Shown here piece after piece: positions 18,442 through 27,096 of a stretch of 52,334 nucleotides of DNA (position 1 is its first letter; each line of letters starts with the position of its first letter). This DNA is from JBBDNV01 sp040877415 (GTDB taxonomy: Bacteria; Planctomycetota; Planctomycetia; Pirellulales; PALSA-1355), in assembly GCA_040877415.1 (NCBI GenBank), contig JBBDNV010000191.1:1-52334 (forward strand), read 5' to 3'. Below the pieces are notes generated by a model. The model saw nothing but the letters and a program-made list of their open reading frames with translations, was not told where the DNA came from and made no database searches. Made by a program: the position numbers and the translations under genes.

Positions 18442-18504
18442 CGTCAGTTGCGCGCCTGTTGACGAACGATGCCGCCGTGACGAATCTCGCTTGCTGAACG
18501 CAGC

Positions 18505-19863
18505 TTATGTGGTGGCGTAGTCATCATTCGCGTTTGCTGGGAGGGGACGCGAAGCCATCAGCGTCCGCGCTCTCGCGTAAACCAGGATATTCATCATTCC
18601 CGTCGCGAGGCATAAGGCCATTGCAGCGCCGAGCGAATGAAGGCGCGGGATGAGCACGGCGTTCAGACCGACGTTCAAACCGAGGACAGCACTTACCAGG
18701 CCCAGCAAGAACGTGAAGTCGCCATATCGAAACAGTAGATTCACATACGGACTGCAAGCCAAACCGATCACGGTCGAAATGCTGAGCACTCGGAAGACAT
18801 TGACCGTGCCCGCGTATTTGCCGCCATCGATGAGAGGAATGAACCATTGGGAAATCCACGCACCCAGCAGAACGACCGGCACGACAGCAAAGACCGCGCG
18901 GCGGTATTTGGCAAAGATCAATTCCAATTCCTGTTTTTGCCTTGTCCGTTGCGTGAGGGGCAGCAGCACGGAATGGATCGCCGCCAGCAGCAGAGTGAGC
19001 ATCGCGTAGTAGCGAAACGCGGCACCGTAGGTCGCCAGTTCCAGCGGGCTGTCCAGCATCTTGAGCATCAGCACGTCAATGCGTGCGAACACCGCGATCA
19101 CGAGTATATAGCCGATCATCAACGCGTATCGGCTGGTGGCGATTTGCCGTCCGATCGGCCAGGCCCTGCGCGGCTGACCTAGACGACCTGGTTCAAGTGT
19201 CCTGGCCAGCGCCACGGCGGCAACCAGCGTCACGCAGGTCGCCTGTAACAGCAACACCTCCCAAGCTTTTGTGCCGTCTTGCAGCAGGGCGATGAGCACG
19301 GCCAGCGACGTGGCAAACAGCAGCGTGCGGGCCAGTTCAACCAGTGAAAACGACCGGAAGTTCAACTCGCGCTGCAACACGGTCTTGACGAATGCCAGCA
19401 GGCTGCCGGAAAGCGCCACTGCGGCGATCAAAACGACCATGATCCCGCCGCCGTTCCAGAACACGCACAACAACCCGATGATGACGGCCAACACCGAGAG
19501 TTGCAGCGTTAAGAACGGCAGGGGCGCTGCCGCCAGATGCAGTTTCGCGTGGCCGATGATGTAGATCCGGTTAAGGTTTTCGCTGACACCCTCGATCATC
19601 AAACCGGACAGGGCCAGCGCCAACGTCAGACTGGCGTACTCGTTTGCCGGCAGGAATCGAATGAGCGCCAACCCCGCGACTCCCCACAGCACTTTGGCCA
19701 CGAAGTCGCACAAAAAGATCTGGGCGACCGGCAAGAGCGATCTTGTCGCGCCGTCCGCCGGGCCCGGTCGCGGCGCCGCCCGGGGCGCCCGCCGCTGTGG
19801 AGTCTCTAGAATACTCACGGTCGTAGTCTCGCCGGCTGTGCTACTGGTAAGCGAAAAGATCAC
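18505..19863 (-). CDS. Oligosaccharide flippase (Wzx-like, MOP superfamily)
   Basis: An integral membrane protein of 452 residues with about twelve hydrophobic segments and short loops. It resembles the polysaccharide-biosynthesis/MATE-like flippases that move undecaprenyl-linked repeat units across the inner membrane. The start written here is GTG at 19863; a GTG at 19818 is also possible, since the first 40 residues are hydrophilic and Arg/Pro-rich. It precedes the heparinase gene by 63 nt. It is the only Wzx candidate in the window, which fits a Wzx/Wzy assembly route. Confidence 0.82.
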   Translation of the reverse strand: MIFSLTSSTAGETTTVSILETPQRRAPRAAPRPGPADGATRSLLPVAQIFLCDFVAKVLWGVAGLALIRFLPANEYASLTLALALSGLMIEGVSENLNRIYIIGHAKLHLAAAPLPFLTLQLSVLAVIIGLLCVFWNGGGIMVVLIAAVALSGSLLAFVKTVLQRELNFRSFSLVELARTLLFATSLAVLIALLQDGTKAWEVLLLQATCVTLVAAVALARTLEPGRLGQPRRAWPIGRQIATSRYALMIGYILVIAVFARIDVLMLKMLDSPLELATYGAAFRYYAMLTLLLAAIHSVLLPLTQRTRQKQELELIFAKYRRAVFAVVPVVLLGAWISQWFIPLIDGGKYAGTVNVFRVLSISTVIGLACSPYVNLLFRYGDFTFLLGLVSAVLGLNVGLNAVLIPRLHSLGAAMALCLATGMMNILVYARARTLMASRPLPANANDDYATT

Positions 19864-20071
19864 CGTGCTCGATTTGTCGCGATTCGAGTATGCGCATCCT
19901 TACTTCCCTGATGCGACGGTGGTCGACGTGACGGAATCGATAGTGCGGGTTGAACGAAAGTAGCAATCGAGGAATATTCAACGGCGTGTGTCCGAAACGG
20001 TCCATCGTCTCCTTGTTGAGTTCGACGGAGATTCATGGCGTGAAACGCGCGGTGCATCAACATCTGCTCCC

Positions 20072-21571
20072 TCAAGCGGCCCGGTTGACTTCGAGATGCC
20101 CCTGCCATCCAGGGTGTGGAGCAAATGCAAACATCCGGTCACCATTTCGCGTGTCAAAGAAATCATCGACGGCGACGGCATCGTCGTCGAAATGGACCTT
20201 GATGTTCGACAATTCCGGCCTGCCCGTGAACGGCCGGCCGACGGGAACCTCTTGGAACAGTTTGAGCTTACTAATATCAAAGCCCATGAGGCGCGCCGTG
20301 GTCATGTCGACCGCCCACGGATTCTGGCCAGCGACGAGACAACCGCAGCGCTTCGGAGTTGGTTTGAGCGGGCCGTCGTGTTCGCCGCCCGTAATGCCAT
20401 CGACGACGCAAAACAGCCGCCGTTGCGGGCTCTCGTGCAATTGACCGCGCGCGTCGGCGTGGAATACGATTTGGGACAGATCGGCCGCCATCCGCCAAGC
20501 CGAATCGTTGCCATGCCAGTTGCCGGAATCGCGGATCAAGGTTTCGACGGACACGCGTCGAAACGGCTTGACCAGGCGGCGGTACGCGATCCAAGCGGCC
20601 TTATACATGAAATCGCCCCAGGCGGTTTGCCGGGCGAGCGCCTGATCGAACAGCCAGCGCTGCGCTTTGATCACTACGGCATCCGCTGACGACTGATGCG
20701 CGGGGAGCTGATCGCCACCGGTAAGCGGCGTGCCCACTCGATAGTGAATCAAGTAGTTCTTGTCGGTGTTGATTCCCACTAGGCCTTTCAGATTCAACGT
20801 GACGCCAACCTTTTTGTGCACCTTCATCTTCGGTACGGAAATGATCGTGTCGGCATTGAGGATGGTCTTGGCGACGCAGTATTCTTGTACCTCGCCGGTA
20901 TGGTGCCTAATGGTCTGCGAGCGGTCGAAATCGGCGCCGTAATAGTTATCGCTGGCCAGGCCGTAGAACCAGCTTTTGCGGCCGAGGTTGACCACGACGC
21001 TGCCCGCCGGGTCACCCGAAAGCGATCGGCGGTTGTGCGAGTACCCGGGTTGCTCCGGATCGATGAGGGTGTAATTACGGAGGTCGAGGACTTCGACTTC
21101 GAACTGGAAGCGATCCCCATAGAATTGCTGGATCGCGTCGAGTCGCTGAACGGCCATGAGTTGCGCCCAATCGCAATCCATTTGCGGCGCGTCGGCGATA
21201 ACCAGCCGTCCCGATCCGCGCAGCGCGATGAACGCATAATCGACCAGAGCGCGAATGATCGAGGGGTGAGTGATCGTCGCGAACAAATCGCCGCCGCCGG
21301 CGTGCCGGCTGCAGACAAAATTGGGCTTGATGACGACCGTCTCACCGGGGCGAATCAACTGTTCGAGTGGATTCCAGGCCCGCGAGCCGAAATGCTCGCG
21401 GTCGTAACCCAGCCGGAGAAACAATTGTCGCAGCAGTAGGTACGGTGAATTCGCCCGTTGGCTTCGCTCGCAAAACGGCAATTCCGGAAAATCGCCGTTC
21501 GGATGGAAGGGCGGATCGGTATTATAGCGGGGAAGCGTGGTTCCAACGGCGACATGTTCCACGACCCACAC
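20072..21571 (-). CDS. DUF362 domain-containing protein
   Basis: A 499-residue soluble protein with the DUF362 core: ETVVIKPNFVCSRH near residue 93, followed by DAP in RLVIADAPQMDCDW, SVPKMKVHKKVGVTLNLKGLVGI, and a late VDMTTARLMGFD. I see no four-Cys ferredoxin cluster of the kind some DUF362 proteins carry. The first possible start is GTG at 21571. GTG at 21562 has a GAAAGG eight bases upstream and may be the true start. It follows the PaaK-like gene by 37 nt on the same strand and is likely co-transcribed with it. The function of DUF362 is not established; it is recurrent in glycan clusters. Confidence 0.8.
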   Translation of the reverse strand: MWVVEHVAVGTTLPRYNTDPPFHPNGDFPELPFCERSQRANSPYLLLRQLFLRLGYDREHFGSRAWNPLEQLIRPGETVVIKPNFVCSRHAGGGDLFATITHPSIIRALVDYAFIALRGSGRLVIADAPQMDCDWAQLMAVQRLDAIQQFYGDRFQFEVEVLDLRNYTLIDPEQPGYSHNRRSLSGDPAGSVVVNLGRKSWFYGLASDNYYGADFDRSQTIRHHTGEVQEYCVAKTILNADTIISVPKMKVHKKVGVTLNLKGLVGINTDKNYLIHYRVGTPLTGGDQLPAHQSSADAVVIKAQRWLFDQALARQTAWGDFMYKAAWIAYRRLVKPFRRVSVETLIRDSGNWHGNDSAWRMAADLSQIVFHADARGQLHESPQRRLFCVVDGITGGEHDGPLKPTPKRCGCLVAGQNPWAVDMTTARLMGFDISKLKLFQEVPVGRPFTGRPELSNIKVHFDDDAVAVDDFFDTRNGDRMFAFAPHPGWQGHLEVNRAA

Positions 21572-21608
21572 CTTTCAGGTTTCTGCACGAACGCGCGACC
21601 TGTCATCG

Positions 21609-23015
21609 TCAGGCCGCCATGGTCGGATTCTCGCCGAGCCGCGACTCTGCTAACTCGCTGACAATCCATTTGAATTTTCCGGAGCTTGTCCGGGCGAAAT
21701 TCGGCACTTGTTCGAAGCGGCAGCGCGTCCGGGTGCCGAGAAGACGGCAAAATTCCTCTCGTATTCGCCCTAACTCCCGATCGACCGCCTGAGGTCGGGC
21801 ACCGGCGCAAACGGTGAACCTCACGACGACTTCGTCGGGTTTCGCCTGATACAATTGAACCTCGTGGACGGCGCGCATCGACTTGAACGGATAAGTGGCA
21901 ATCCCCGGAGCGATCCAACCGTAATCCACGCTATGGAGATAGTCCCCGCAGCGGCCCCCCAGTTGTGAAAGAACCGGCGTGTAGGGCCGCCGGCAAGCAG
22001 AGCATGGCTGGCCGTCGAATCCAAGCGCCATGTCGGTCATGGCGTAACGTAGAAACCCGTTCACGCTATTAAACAGGTTGGTGCCGCAAATTTCATGCGT
22101 GGCGGGGTCGACCTCGAAGATCGAGTACTGCGGCACCATGTGGTATTGGCGCTTATGCTCGCACCATGCTCCCAGCACGGTCCGCTCCGCGCAGCCATAG
22201 ACAGACATCAGCTTCGTCGACGGGAACACGTCCTGGATCGCGTCGACCTGCCAATCGTACACTTCTTCGGAATGAAACATCATTGCTCGCGGTTGCGGGA
22301 ATCGCAGCCCGCTGCGCACGATTTCCCGCGCTAGCAAATAGATGGCGCTGGGATATCCATGGAAAAACTCGCTTCCATGCCGTGCGATTTCTTCAGCGTA
22401 ATGGCAGACGTGCTCGCGCTCCAAATGGAGGATTGAGCAACGTATCATGCCATTGTCCGGATAGTGCTTCACGATTTTCCCCCGGTCTGTCAGGCCACGG
22501 AATTCGGCCCGCCGCGACTTGCCCGGGATGTAGCCCACCTGACGCCAAAGCGAATAGACGGCGCCCAATTCGCGCATGCCGTCGGCGCGGTCATGGTAGA
22601 ACCGCAGGGCGTGGCCCGTCGTCCCTGACGTGGCGGCCGATTCGAGTCGCCGCGATTGCCAATCGGTGGCCTTGATGTGAGCAAAGTTCTCGCGAAACTC
22701 CCCGCGAGTCAGCACCGGAACCTTCGCTTTGAAATCGTCGATGCCCCCAATGGAATCGATGTCGACGCCTGCCAGCCGCTGCCGGTAAAATGGACTGCAA
22801 TTTCTTAATTCCCGCAGGAGATCGCGGAGCGTTTCGAATTGAAACTCGTGCAACTGCTCGCGGGTCCAGTGTTCCGATTCCCGGTAAAACCCGTACCACT
22901 CCCAGAATCCACGGCCAAGGCGACTTGAAAGAGGCACGCACGCGATCAGTCGGCGGATGGCGCCCTCCAAGACCGGATGTTTCTTGACGGCGTTCCGGAA
23001 AATGCGAGACATCAT
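21609..23015 (-). CDS. PaaK/CapK-like adenylate-forming enzyme (phenylacetate-CoA ligase family)
   Basis: An ANL-superfamily adenylating enzyme of 468 residues, shorter than classic acyl-CoA synthetases and typical of the PaaK/F390-synthetase/CapK branch. The P-loop ATSGTTGHALRF lies near residues 127-138, YGCAERTV carries the family Glu, YAMTDMA the ribose-binding Asp, and TSSGKFKWIV the C-terminal catalytic Lys. A CxxC pair (PCSACRRPYTP) may hold zinc. The substrate is some carboxylate. It is divergent from the acyl carrier protein operon starting at 23562, across a 546-nt region, so it may activate an acid for that system. Confidence 0.82.
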   Translation of the reverse strand: MMSRIFRNAVKKHPVLEGAIRRLIACVPLSSRLGRGFWEWYGFYRESEHWTREQLHEFQFETLRDLLRELRNCSPFYRQRLAGVDIDSIGGIDDFKAKVPVLTRGEFRENFAHIKATDWQSRRLESAATSGTTGHALRFYHDRADGMRELGAVYSLWRQVGYIPGKSRRAEFRGLTDRGKIVKHYPDNGMIRCSILHLEREHVCHYAEEIARHGSEFFHGYPSAIYLLAREIVRSGLRFPQPRAMMFHSEEVYDWQVDAIQDVFPSTKLMSVYGCAERTVLGAWCEHKRQYHMVPQYSIFEVDPATHEICGTNLFNSVNGFLRYAMTDMALGFDGQPCSACRRPYTPVLSQLGGRCGDYLHSVDYGWIAPGIATYPFKSMRAVHEVQLYQAKPDEVVVRFTVCAGARPQAVDRELGRIREEFCRLLGTRTRCRFEQVPNFARTSSGKFKWIVSELAESRLGENPTMAA

Positions 23016-23478
23016 GTCGGTGAGCCTGCGCTCGACAATCAGCGCCCCAACGATTCCGCAAATCGGCGTTTCCCGAAGATTGCCCGTGCCGAGATTGTCG
23101 AACTGACGCGGTTCGACGCGACGAGGTAGAAGAGCCTTGGGTCAATCGCCGCCTCAGGCGGAAGTCTCGTCCCGGTAGGAAAGCAGGGCCTGCCACAATT
23201 CAGTTGACAACCGACGTCACTTCAGATCCTTGCGCGCACCGTGGCGCAATTCTCGAGTCGTATTAAGCCTTCGTGCCGGCACGTTCCATGTGGTGAGAAG
23301 GCAGGTCGGAGTCATGGTCGGAGAACGTCGGCAGCGCATAATCGGGGGAGTCTCGTTCAATGAGCGCTTTGTGTCAATGCCACTCGTCGATCGAGCGACG
23401 GCGGGTAGATGCGTGCAGGTTGCGCCTGATGCGAGTGCTTCCTCAACAGCCCCTTGTCCAAAAGGCTGGCGAGTTCTA

Positions 23479-23507
23479 TTGACGCGGTTGCTGCAACTGG
23501 CAATACT
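23479..23507 (+). promoter_or_regulatory. Sigma70-like promoter of the ACP-KASIII operon
   Basis: TTGACG at 23479-23484 and AATACT at 23502-23507 are separated by exactly 17 bases (five of six and four of six matches to consensus). Transcription would start near 23514, giving a leader of about 48 nt. The spacer contains an odd-centred dyad, GTTGC-T-GCAAC (23487-23497), placed where a repressor could act. Confidence 0.55.
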
Positions 23508-23550
23508 CTTGAACCATTTTCTCCGCTGGCAGAAGATCGTCCCAAATACA

Positions 23551-23555
23551 GGAGG
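23551..23555 (+). promoter_or_regulatory. Shine-Dalgarno that sets the ACP start
   Basis: GGAGG six bases before the ATG at 23562. It decides between this start and a possible TTG start at 23454, which would add 36 residues without any acyl-carrier feature. Confidence 0.7.
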
Positions 23556-23561
23556 ACGACG

Positions 23562-23882
23562 ATGCTCGATCGTAGCACGGTTCTTCAGTCCGTATATCAC
23601 GCCATCGACGCGGCCAACGAACAATTGCCGCCTCAAGACGCGATCTCGAAAACGCCGACGGCACTGCTTTATGGAGGTTCCGGACCGCTCGATTCCCTTG
23701 GTCTGGTCAGCTTGGTATTTGCCCTGGAAAATCGGATTGAGACGGACTTTGGTCATACGCTATCGCTGATGGCTGAAAGCACGGCGGCTGCCAACGCGAG
23801 CGGGAACGATCCGTTTCGAACCGTCGAAACGTTGGTCGATTGGCTTGTGATATTGTTGCCAGCTTCCAAAGCCGCGGCTTGA
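23562..23882 (+). CDS. Acyl carrier protein
   Basis: A 106-residue carrier protein. The GPLDSLGLVSLVFALEN stretch is the phosphopantetheine site, with Ser45 in the D-S-L motif, followed by the acidic helix (ENRIETDFG). It is a little longer than the housekeeping AcpP (about 78 residues) and lacks its usual near-perfect DSLDTVELVM sequence, so it is a dedicated carrier. It is the first gene of a plus-strand operon with a KASIII gene 76 nt downstream. The C-terminus is hydrophobic (VDWLVILLP), as in ACPs of specialised pathways. It would hold an acyl chain for transfer by a downstream enzyme. Confidence 0.85.
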   Translation: MLDRSTVLQSVYHAIDAANEQLPPQDAISKTPTALLYGGSGPLDSLGLVSLVFALENRIETDFGHTLSLMAESTAAANASGNDPFRTVETLVDWLVILLPASKAAA

Positions 23883-23958
23883 TGGTGTGAATCACCTTGG
23901 ACTCTTCCAGGAACGGTGCGGCTAAAGGGCTGCCTTCCCAGTTCCTCGTGGAGATGGC

Positions 23959-24969
23959 ATGCGAGCGGTCATTCGAGACATCGCGGCGGCGTTGCCCGAG
24001 CATGTGGTAACAAACGCCAACCTGCACGCGGAGCACCCCGAATGGAACTTTACCGCGCTGGCTGAAAAGGCTGGCGTCACGCAACGACGAATCGCCGCCG
24101 ACGGCGAGACGTCCCTCGATTTCGGCGAGCGCGCCTGCCGCGCCCTGCTGGACAGGCATCCTGCCCTGGTGGATCTCGTCGACATATTGATTTTCTGCAC
24201 GCAAACCCCCGATCACATATTGCCGCCGAACTCGTGTTTGCTGCATCAGCGATTAGGGCTCGCGGAGCGCGTGGCGGCATTTGATCTGCCCCACGCATGT
24301 TCGGGCTTTATTTATGCGATCAGCCAGGCTCGGGCCTACATTGCGGCCGGAATCGCCCGTCATGTGTTGATCGTCAATGCGGACACCTACTCGAAATTGA
24401 TTCATCCGGCCGACCGCTCCGCCCGCGCGTTATTCGGAGACGGCGCGACGGCGACCTGGGTTGAAGCAACCGAGGAGGCCCGGGGAATCGTAGACGTCGT
24501 CTGTTGCACGGCCGGTTCACTGTTTGACAAGTTCATCGTGCCGGCCGGAGGATGTCGCCATCCCCGATCCGAGGCAACGGGCGCGGAAGTCACCGACGAA
24601 AGCGGCAACGTCCGCACTGCAGAACACATTCACATGTCGGGCCGCGATATTCTCGCATTTGTCAACAAGCGAATTCCACAGCATATCGACGAAGTGTTGG
24701 CTCGCAACCAGATTAAGAGAGAAGACATTGATCTGTATGTGTTTCATCAAGCCAGCGCCATGGTGCTCGATTCGTTGACGCGTTTGCTGCGCTTGCCGCC
24801 GTCCAAGGTATTTCGCAATTTGGATCAGATCGGCAACACGGTTTCGGCGTCGATTCCCCTGGCTCTTGTCGAGGCACGCGCCGGCGGACGGCTTGCTTCG
24901 CCGGCGACGGTGCTACTGTGCGGTTTTGGCGCCGGCTTCTCTTGGGGCACGGCCATTGTTCGGTTCTAG
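23959..24969 (+). CDS. 3-oxoacyl-ACP synthase III-like ketosynthase (KASIII/FabH family)
   Basis: A thiolase-fold enzyme of 336 residues with the complete KASIII triad: Cys114 in LPHACSGF, His263 in VFHQAS and Asn293 in QIGNTVSASIP. The GFGAGFSWG signature closes the protein. It would condense a primer acyl-CoA with an acyl-ACP, or transfer an acyl group to an acceptor; some KASIII relatives only transfer. Being next to a dedicated ACP rather than fab genes argues against a housekeeping role. The start ATG at 23959 leaves a 76-nt gap after the ACP stop. Confidence 0.92.
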   Translation: MRAVIRDIAAALPEHVVTNANLHAEHPEWNFTALAEKAGVTQRRIAADGETSLDFGERACRALLDRHPALVDLVDILIFCTQTPDHILPPNSCLLHQRLGLAERVAAFDLPHACSGFIYAISQARAYIAAGIARHVLIVNADTYSKLIHPADRSARALFGDGATATWVEATEEARGIVDVVCCTAGSLFDKFIVPAGGCRHPRSEATGAEVTDESGNVRTAEHIHMSGRDILAFVNKRIPQHIDEVLARNQIKREDIDLYVFHQASAMVLDSLTRLLRLPPSKVFRNLDQIGNTVSASIPLALVEARAGGRLASPATVLLCGFGAGFSWGTAIVRF

Positions 24970-24995
24970 CAGCTTGCCAAGAAGTAAAACGCGTC

Positions 24996-25904
24996 ATGTT
25001 TCAGTCTTTCGTTAGGCGACTGGCGCCGCAGCCGATCGTATCGATGGTTCGTCGGCTTCAAAGCGCGTATCGCGCGCGCGCGCGCCGACGCATGCCGGCG
25101 CTGAGCGAGGCTCGGCTTCGCGACCTTTTGGCCGGAAAGTTGCAGGTGGCACGCGGCGATATTGTCTTTGTGCACAGCTCGCTCGACGGGATGCAGCTCG
25201 ATTTCCCGTGGTTCAAAGTACTAGCGATCCTGCGGGAGGCGGTGGGACCGCGAGGAACGCTGGTATTTCCGACCTATCCGCGCGGCCTTTCTTACGAGTT
25301 TCTGAGCCAAGGCAACGTATTCGACGTCCATTCCACGCCATCGTTCACCGGCGCTCTATCCGAACTAGCTCGTCGGGTCCCGGGTGCCGTTCGCAGCTTG
25401 CACCCGACAAAGTCCGTGTGCGCCATTGGTCCGGCGGCTGAGGAACTATGTGCGACCCACCATCAATCGCCTTATCCCTACGACGCGACGAGTCCCTATT
25501 TCAAGCTCTTGCGGATGGGCGGCAAGGCCATTGGGCTAGGCGTGTCGACGGCGCGCATGTCGTTTGTTCACGCGGTGGACGACTATTTCAAGGGATCATT
25601 TCCGGTGCGCGTTTATCATCCGCGAGTGTTTCAAGCTTCGTGCATCGATGCATCGGGTCGCAACCTGCTGGTGGAAACGTATGCTCACGACATGAATCAA
25701 ATGCGGCACGATGTCCCGCGCTTCTGCAAACGGCATCTGCCGCGCTTCGTGTGCGAGGATTTGAAGATCGCCGGCGCGAGGTTTTTCCGCGCAGATGTCG
25801 GGGCCACGCTCCAGGCCATGGTCGAACTGGTGCCGCGAGGAATCACCATCTATCCGCGCTCGGTCTACGCGAGGAAAGGCACGTCAACATGCGTCTCGGA
25901 TTGA
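24996..25904 (+). CDS. AAC(3)-family N-acyltransferase (Antibiotic_NAT fold)
   Basis: A 302-residue protein of the aminoglycoside 3-N-acetyltransferase family. Family landmarks are VFVHSSLDGM near residue 58, GPRGTLVFPTY, LHPTKSVCAIGPAAEEL, and SPYFKLLRMGGKAIGLGVSTARMSFVHAVDD, which contains the catalytic-site His of the family. The fold transfers an acyl group to a primary amine. A resistance role is unlikely: it lies between a ketosynthase and a sugar deacetylase, and chromosomal members in glycan loci probably act on amino sugars. The ATG at 24996 is 26 nt after the KASIII stop. The end overlaps the deacetylase start by 16 nt. Confidence 0.85.
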   Translation: MFQSFVRRLAPQPIVSMVRRLQSAYRARARRRMPALSEARLRDLLAGKLQVARGDIVFVHSSLDGMQLDFPWFKVLAILREAVGPRGTLVFPTYPRGLSYEFLSQGNVFDVHSTPSFTGALSELARRVPGAVRSLHPTKSVCAIGPAAEELCATHHQSPYPYDATSPYFKLLRMGGKAIGLGVSTARMSFVHAVDDYFKGSFPVRVYHPRVFQASCIDASGRNLLVETYAHDMNQMRHDVPRFCKRHLPRFVCEDLKIAGARFFRADVGATLQAMVELVPRGITIYPRSVYARKGTSTCVSD

Positions 25905-27067
25905 TCTTCAGCAACGACTGGGAATTGTTCGGCGACGGCTCGGGAGACTATTGGGAGATCCAACACCGACGTCTGCGCCAACTTCTCGACGTGGCGGCCG
26001 AATACGGGGCGCGCATCACCGTCATGGCCGAAGTCGGACAACAATGGGCGCATCGCCGCCTGGCGGAACAGAATTCTTGGGCTCGCGAGATCGCCGACGA
26101 CTGGGAGGCGACCCTTATGGACGCGCTACGTCAAGGGTCCGACGTGCAGCTCCATCTGCATCCCCAATGGCTCGATGCGCGCTGGTCAGGGGGAAAGTGG
26201 CATTTGAACTTCGAGCACTGGGCCTTATCAAGTCTCGCCGGCTGGGAGATCGCCGAGGCCCTGCAACAGGGCAAGCGATATCTGGAGTCGCTTCTTCAAC
26301 CGGTGCGCACCGCCTATCGCACGGTATTGTTTCGGGCGGGCGCATTTTGCATCGAGCCCGCAGAGCAGGCGATCGTCGGTCTTCGCAAGGCTGGATTCCT
26401 GGCCGACACGTCGGTCACCAAATGGCTGCATGATCCTCGGTTCTACGATTATCGCGGGGCGCCTAGTCACGTATTGCCCTGGGAAGTCGATGGGTCCTCG
26501 GTGACCCGCGCCGGCCATGGTACGGGCATTATCGAGCTGCCGATTTTGGCCACGCCGATCTGGGATTCACCGATCTTGCGCAAAATGGGAGGCTGGCATT
26601 ACACGCGCTGGCTGGCGAAAAACGAGCGAGCCTACCTGCGCGATCGGGCTGCCTATGTCGCTCGCGAGTATCCTTGTGCGCAAAGACCCGTGGCTCCGTT
26701 GCAGCGGAGCCTTTCACGGGTCATGTCGCGTTTAAGGTGTTCTCTCTTGCGCGCGCATTCGATCAGCCTGGACTACGATGCGCTGCCCGCAACGGTGTTC
26801 GTCGATTGCGTGGAGCGGCTGCTGGACGACCCCGAATTGCGACCCGTCCGCGACTCCGACGTCATTGTGCCCGTGATGGCGATTGGACACACCAAGGTAA
26901 TTCCCCACGTGGAGAATTTTCGGCGCGTGCTTTCGCAGCTTGTTGCCAGACTGGGTGACCGAATTGTCTTCTGGAGCGGCCAGGCCGCGGCCGAGTATTG
27001 GTCGGCCCGATTGAGAACGCCGGCCGCAACCGACGCGCCCCATGCGGCGTCGCGGCGGGTGGCGTAG
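25889..27067 (+). CDS. Polysaccharide deacetylase-like (NodB/GH57-type barrel) protein
   Basis: A 392-residue protein. The first strand has an acidic pair, SNDWELFGDG, at the position of the NodB catalytic/metal Asp. QLHLHPQW near residue 88 supplies the His-x-His-Pro metal motif, and FRAGAFCIEPAEQAIVGLRKAGF matches the later NodB motifs with the conserved Arg and the 'G-in-strand' pattern. The long C-terminal half is not typical of small NodB proteins and may form a GH57-like extension. The ATG at 25889 lies inside the upstream acyltransferase gene (16-nt overlap). Removing an N-acetyl group would expose the amine that the upstream enzyme could acylate. Assignment to the deacetylase clan is by motif, not by search. 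Confidence 0.68.
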   Translation: MRLGLIFSNDWELFGDGSGDYWEIQHRRLRQLLDVAAEYGARITVMAEVGQQWAHRRLAEQNSWAREIADDWEATLMDALRQGSDVQLHLHPQWLDARWSGGKWHLNFEHWALSSLAGWEIAEALQQGKRYLESLLQPVRTAYRTVLFRAGAFCIEPAEQAIVGLRKAGFLADTSVTKWLHDPRFYDYRGAPSHVLPWEVDGSSVTRAGHGTGIIELPILATPIWDSPILRKMGGWHYTRWLAKNERAYLRDRAAYVAREYPCAQRPVAPLQRSLSRVMSRLRCSLLRAHSISLDYDALPATVFVDCVERLLDDPELRPVRDSDVIVPVMAIGHTKVIPHVENFRRVLSQLVARLGDRIVFWSGQAAAEYWSARLRTPAATDAPHAASRRVA

Positions 27068-27096
27068 CCCGGCCATTCGCCGACTCCCGTGAACGG

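Larger units (their letters stand above)
23016..23561. other. Divergent intergenic region
   Basis: A 546-nt gap between the minus-strand PaaK-like gene and the plus-strand acyl carrier protein operon. Open frames here run into, or lie opposite, the flanking genes without any recognisable domain. The right end carries a good plus-strand promoter (23479-23507) and Shine-Dalgarno (23551-23555). I found no convincing promoter for the minus-strand gene. Confidence 0.5.

Noticed and set aside
23217..23756. Opposite-strand ORF over the ACP gene
   Set aside because: It has no domain or Shine-Dalgarno and is explained as a shadow of the ACP gene and its leader.
24996..25904. Aminoglycoside resistance gene
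   Set aside because: The fold is that of AAC(3), but the gene is embedded between a ketosynthase and a sugar deacetylase with overlapping ends and no mobile-element context, so a biosynthetic N-acyltransferase is more likely.
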